Shown here piece after piece: positions 5,814 through 6,476 of a DNA stretch of 6,476 nt. Origin of the DNA: B8-G4 sp033720735 (GTDB lineage Bacteria; Bacteroidota; Bacteroidia; Chitinophagales; Saprospiraceae). A model generated the notes under the pieces. It was not told the DNA's origin. It did not search any database and saw only the letters and a program-made list of their open reading frames with translations. The position numbers and the translations under genes were made by a program. Within the stretch, counting starts at the first letter, position 1, and each line of letters begins with the position of its first letter. The stretch spans positions 1 to 6,476 of the forward strand of contig JAWWBX010000252.1 of the NCBI GenBank assembly GCA_033720735.1, read 5' to 3'.

Positions 5814-6476
5814 TTACTTCAATCCGCAGGTCATTCCCACAAACACGGTCCGGCCGATCTGCGGGCCACCGGCAATGTTGCGGAAGTTCGTGCCAAGCAG
5901 GTTGGTCGCGCCGACTTTGAGAGCCACTCCCGATGCGCCTAACCGGTGCATCACATGCCCGTCGAGTGTACCAATCGCTTCGACCGGACCGTAGGTAAAT
6001 GACCCCTCCCAATCAAAGCCGCTTTGCCAGCGATAATGCATGCCAAACCCGAAACGACCCAACTCTCCATTGCGGATCCCGATCAGGGCGATATGCCCGG
6101 GCATGTTGAATCCGGCATCAAAATCAGGATCCTCGCCGTTAGCGGAGTATGTCGTGTAGGTATAATGTCCGTGTACGTGATAGCTGCGGAAGAACCGGTA
6201 GTCGAGTCCGATCCCCGCACCGGTTGACGTCACCGTCGATCGCGAGTTGACGTACAGACGGAACGCGGCTGCGTTCAGCGGGTCATCGTCAACACCGGCC
6301 AGAGGGATTCCCTGGTGCGACGTCCCGGATTTCAGACGCACTGTTTGTTGGGCGATAAAGTCCTGGTATCGGCTGTGATACACATTGATATCGATGTACA
6401 GCCGGTTCTGCAGCACGGATTTGTAGCCAACTTCGAAGACCTGCATCTTTTCCGGCTGCAGATAGGGCAGATCCAC
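5814..6476 (-). CDS. TonB-dependent receptor, C-terminal beta-barrel part (5' end outside window)
   Basis: The last 220 codons of an outer-membrane receptor. The first codon in the window is GTG (Val); nothing suggests a true start there, and full-length family members are several hundred residues longer with an N-terminal plug. The visible part is beta-barrel: a 'LQPEKMQVFEVGYKS' strand, then 'NRLYIDINVYHSRYQDFI', the classic TonB-receptor C-terminal pattern. Alternating aromatic/polar strands follow, such as 'GLDYRFFRSYHVHGHYTYT' and 'FGFGMHYRWQSGF'. The end reads GGPQIGRTVFVG then MTCGLK. Such receptors take up siderophores, vitamins or glycans across the outer membrane with TonB/ExbBD energy; the ligand cannot be told from this part. 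No susD-like gene lies downstream, which mildly argues against a SusCD glycan pair in this orientation. The protein ends in Lys rather than the Phe/Tyr/Trp usual for the last barrel strand. An intrinsic terminator follows the stop. Confidence 0.9.
   Translation of the reverse strand: MDLPYLQPEKMQVFEVGYKSVLQNRLYIDINVYHSRYQDFIAQQTVRLKSGTSHQGIPLAGVDDDPLNAAAFRLYVNSRSTVTSTGAGIGLDYRFFRSYHVHGHYTYTTYSANGEDPDFDAGFNMPGHIALIGIRNGELGRFGFGMHYRWQSGFDWEGSFTYGPVEAIGTLDGHVMHRLGASGVALKVGATNLLGTNFRNIAGGPQIGRTVFVGMTCGLK

Noticed and set aside
6474..6476. GTG at the right edge as the receptor's start codon
   Set aside because: The sequence there is mid-barrel of a TonB-dependent receptor with no signal peptide or plug, so the frame must continue beyond the window.

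Overview
The window looks like a Bacteroidota (FCB-group) chromosome segment. It encodes a protein with a type IX secretion (T9SS) type A C-terminal sorting domain, a cell-surface protein built from 'VGIGTTxPxxxLHV' repeats with a C-terminal S74-type chaperone, and the end of a TonB-dependent outer-membrane receptor. Starts generally lack a Shine-Dalgarno sequence, as is common in that phylum. GC is above 50% by eye, which points to a GC-richer lineage, but the sequence alone does not fix the class.

Left part (1-1695, + strand): a three-gene chain in which each stop overlaps the next start by the same ATGA. The genes are the last 56 codons of a NAD-dependent epimerase/dehydratase (too short at the window edge to be an obvious ORF), a classical short-chain dehydrogenase/reductase with a complete catalytic tetrad, and an exported START-domain protein. 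Two NAD(P)-linked redox enzymes coupled to a lipid-binding-fold protein suggest processing of a hydrophobic metabolite. The substrate cannot be read from the sequence.

Middle part (1729-4276): a minus-strand tyrosinase with both dicopper signatures intact, preceded by an N-terminal extension of about 100 residues that is very rich in Tyr, Lys, Pro and His and has no signal peptide. It is divergent, across a 226-bp spacer, from a plus-strand 457-aa secreted tail-fibre-domain protein with four VGIGTT-type repeats, an internal module duplication and a self-cleaving S74-type C-terminal domain.

Right part (4303-6476, - strand): a secreted Asp-box (BNR-like) repeat protein with a T9SS sorting domain, then a 215-bp spacer holding a strong intrinsic terminator, then the C-terminal 220 codons of a TonB-dependent receptor that runs off the window.

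The most unusual item is the tyrosinase's Tyr/Lys/Pro/His-rich head, which resembles mussel-adhesive-type composition and could be a built-in copper-binding or self-oxidising segment. The rest is ordinary Bacteroidota accessory and surface content. I saw no CRISPR array, tRNA, rRNA, transposase or phage structural module.
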